From Methanocellales archaeon (GTDB lineage Archaea > Halobacteriota > UBA148 > JAJOKI01): DNA of 9,538 bases. The notes under the pieces are model-generated. The model was not told where the DNA came from, searched no databases, and was given only the letters and a program-made list of their open reading frames with translations. Shown here in pieces: positions 8,510-9,538 of the stretch (positions within the stretch are counted from its first letter, which is position 1; every line of letters starts with the position of its first letter). Location: contig JAJOKI010000075.1 of NCBI GenBank assembly GCA_021129915.1, positions 1 through 9,538 of the forward strand, written 5' to 3'. A program made the translations under genes and the position numbers.

Positions 8510-9424
8510 ATGCTCAAAATAACCTTCCTCGGCACTGGTGGGACCATGCCAACGACCGGCCGAAGTCCATCTGCAATTATGGTTAATAGAAAAGGGGAAT
8601 TACTGCTATTTGACTGTGGCGAGGGGACGCAGCGGCAGATGATGAAAGCAAAGACAGGGATGGTAAATCTCACTTCTATTTTCATAACACACTTTCACGG
8701 AGACCACTTTCTGGGTATTCCTGGGCTCATCCAGACCATGTCATTCCAAGGGCGGACTGAGCCACTGCACATCTACGGCCCATCCTGGACGCATCAATTT
8801 GTCAAGATGCTGACTTCCCTTGGTTATTATAAGTTGAGTTTTCCCGTCAAGGACCACGAAATCAAGCCAGGCGATAAAATCGAGCGCCCAGAGTATACAA
8901 TTCATGCTGTCAAGACCGAACATGGCATCCCATGTATTGGCTATGTGCTGGAAGAAAATCCTTTGTTGGGCAGGTTCAATCGCGAGAGAGCCATTGAGCT
9001 GGGTGTTCCACCTGGGCCATTGTTCTCAAAACTGCATTCTGGACAATCCGTGTTCGTAGCGGGAAATGAAATCAGGCCAGAGCAAGTGGTAGGCAAACCG
9101 AGGACGGGCAGGAAAATCGTTTATACAGGGGATACCAGGCCATGCGATGCGATGATGAAAATGGCAAAGAATGCAGATCTGCTAATTCATGATGGCACTC
9201 TCACGGACGACCTGCAGGACTGGGCAATTGAATCCAAACATTCTACAGCTAAAGAGGCGGCGACTGTTGCAAACGCAGCACAGTGTAAGGAGCTCGTACT
9301 GACGCACATCAGTTCGCGCTATTCTGATGACCCGTCTCCATTGCTGAATGAGGCAAAACCCATCTTCAAGAACGTGTCCATTGCCCAGGACTTTATGGAA
9401 ATCGTGGTGCCATATCCAGATTAG
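8510..9424 (+). CDS. rnz: Ribonuclease Z (tRNA 3'-processing endonuclease)
   Basis: RNase Z cuts the 3' trailer from tRNA precursors next to the discriminator base. The 304 residues match the short form (RNase Z-S). It is a metallo-beta-lactamase fold with all zinc ligands visible: the HxHxDH motif THFHGDH (His61, His63, Asp65, His66), His138 in TEHGI, Asp208 in YTGDTRP and His266 in LTHISSRYS. The conserved KHST at 243-246 supplies the further family His. The tRNA-gripping exosite arm is the insert around 150-200 with GVPPGPLFSKLHSG. It sits directly after trmG10, so the tRNA body modification and 3' trimming enzymes are probably made together. It ends at TAG 9422-9424. Nothing is unusual in it. 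Confidence 0.96.
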   Translation: MLKITFLGTGGTMPTTGRSPSAIMVNRKGELLLFDCGEGTQRQMMKAKTGMVNLTSIFITHFHGDHFLGIPGLIQTMSFQGRTEPLHIYGPSWTHQFVKMLTSLGYYKLSFPVKDHEIKPGDKIERPEYTIHAVKTEHGIPCIGYVLEENPLLGRFNRERAIELGVPPGPLFSKLHSGQSVFVAGNEIRPEQVVGKPRTGRKIVYTGDTRPCDAMMKMAKNADLLIHDGTLTDDLQDWAIESKHSTAKEAATVANAAQCKELVLTHISSRYSDDPSPLLNEAKPIFKNVSIAQDFMEIVVPYPD

Positions 9425-9431
9425 TAAACTA

Positions 9432-9440
9432 GTTATATAT
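9432..9440 (+). promoter_or_regulatory. Possible TATA box downstream of rnz
   Basis: GTTATATAT is an archaeal TATA-like sequence in the short gap after rnz. It is about 21-29 nt before the GTG at 9458 and ATG at 9461, so it could drive a leaderless transcript of the frame that runs off the window. Confidence 0.35.
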
Positions 9441-9460
9441 CGATAGCATGTTTTACGGTG

Positions 9461-9538
9461 ATGTTATGGATACATAAGGGCAAAAATGAATATGCCTCCT
9501 TTATAGATAACGCCAACCCAAAAAACTATTACACACCT
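9461..9538 (+). CDS. Possible start of an unidentified gene, cut by the window end
   Basis: From the ATG at 9461 (or the GTG at 9458) the frame stays open for 26 codons to the end of the window. It begins MLWIHKGKNEYASF and continues with FIDNANPKNYY. A TATA-like box lies 21-29 nt upstream. I recognise no family in so short a piece. A second ATG frame at 9448 closes after eight codons. The call rests only on open frame and promoter spacing; 26 open codons can occur by chance. Confidence 0.35.
   Translation, partial: MLWIHKGKNEYASFIDNANPKNYYTP

Overview
The window comes from an archaeon of the methanogen/alkane-oxidiser type within the Euryarchaeota. The evidence is a two-repeat TATA-binding protein gene, an archaeal LonB protease, an archaeal-type NMN adenylyltransferase, archaeal tRNA guanosine-10 methyltransferase, and F420-dependent methylenetetrahydromethanopterin reductase (Mer), an enzyme of the methanogenesis C1 pathway. 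Promoters look archaeal: TATA boxes about 30-38 nt before start codons, with little or no leader. Species or order cannot be fixed from the sequence. Mer argues against a canonical ANME-1 genome, which is generally reported to lack it.

Layout: (1) 1-4730, plus strand: the C-terminal part of lonB (cut by the window edge), tldD, tldE and a PflX-like (COG1313-type) radical SAM protein, tightly spaced and probably one operon. The first three are proteolysis genes; the fourth has no known substrate. (2) 4731-5072: no intact gene. It holds, on the minus strand, the wreck of a toxin-antitoxin pair: a PIN-domain (VapC-type) toxin with internal deletions and a frameshift, preceded by a headless antitoxin-like tail. 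The mer promoter lies directly against it. (3) 5073-6540, plus strand: mer and nadM, overlapping by 11 nt. (4) 7405-6488, minus strand: tbp then a minimal one-domain ogt, 3 nt apart. The ogt 3' end overlaps the nadM 3' end by 53 nt. (5) 7475-9424, plus strand: a tRNA maturation pair, trmG10 and rnz (RNase Z), 3 nt apart. (6) 9425-9538: a likely promoter and the first codons of a possible further gene running off the window.

Most of the window is conserved core archaeal machinery: proteostasis, C1 metabolism, NAD synthesis, DNA alkylation repair, transcription initiation and tRNA maturation. The less ordinary points are the TldD/TldE/radical SAM grouping behind LonB, the decayed PIN toxin locus, a His-to-Gln change in the HxGH nucleotidyltransferase motif of NadM, one nearly symmetric TATA element placed midway between tbp and trmG10, and the extended tail of Ogt overprinted on nadM. 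I see no mobile element, CRISPR array, tRNA or rRNA gene. I did not find a convincing new system; the nearest candidate is the peptide-processing cluster in region 1.
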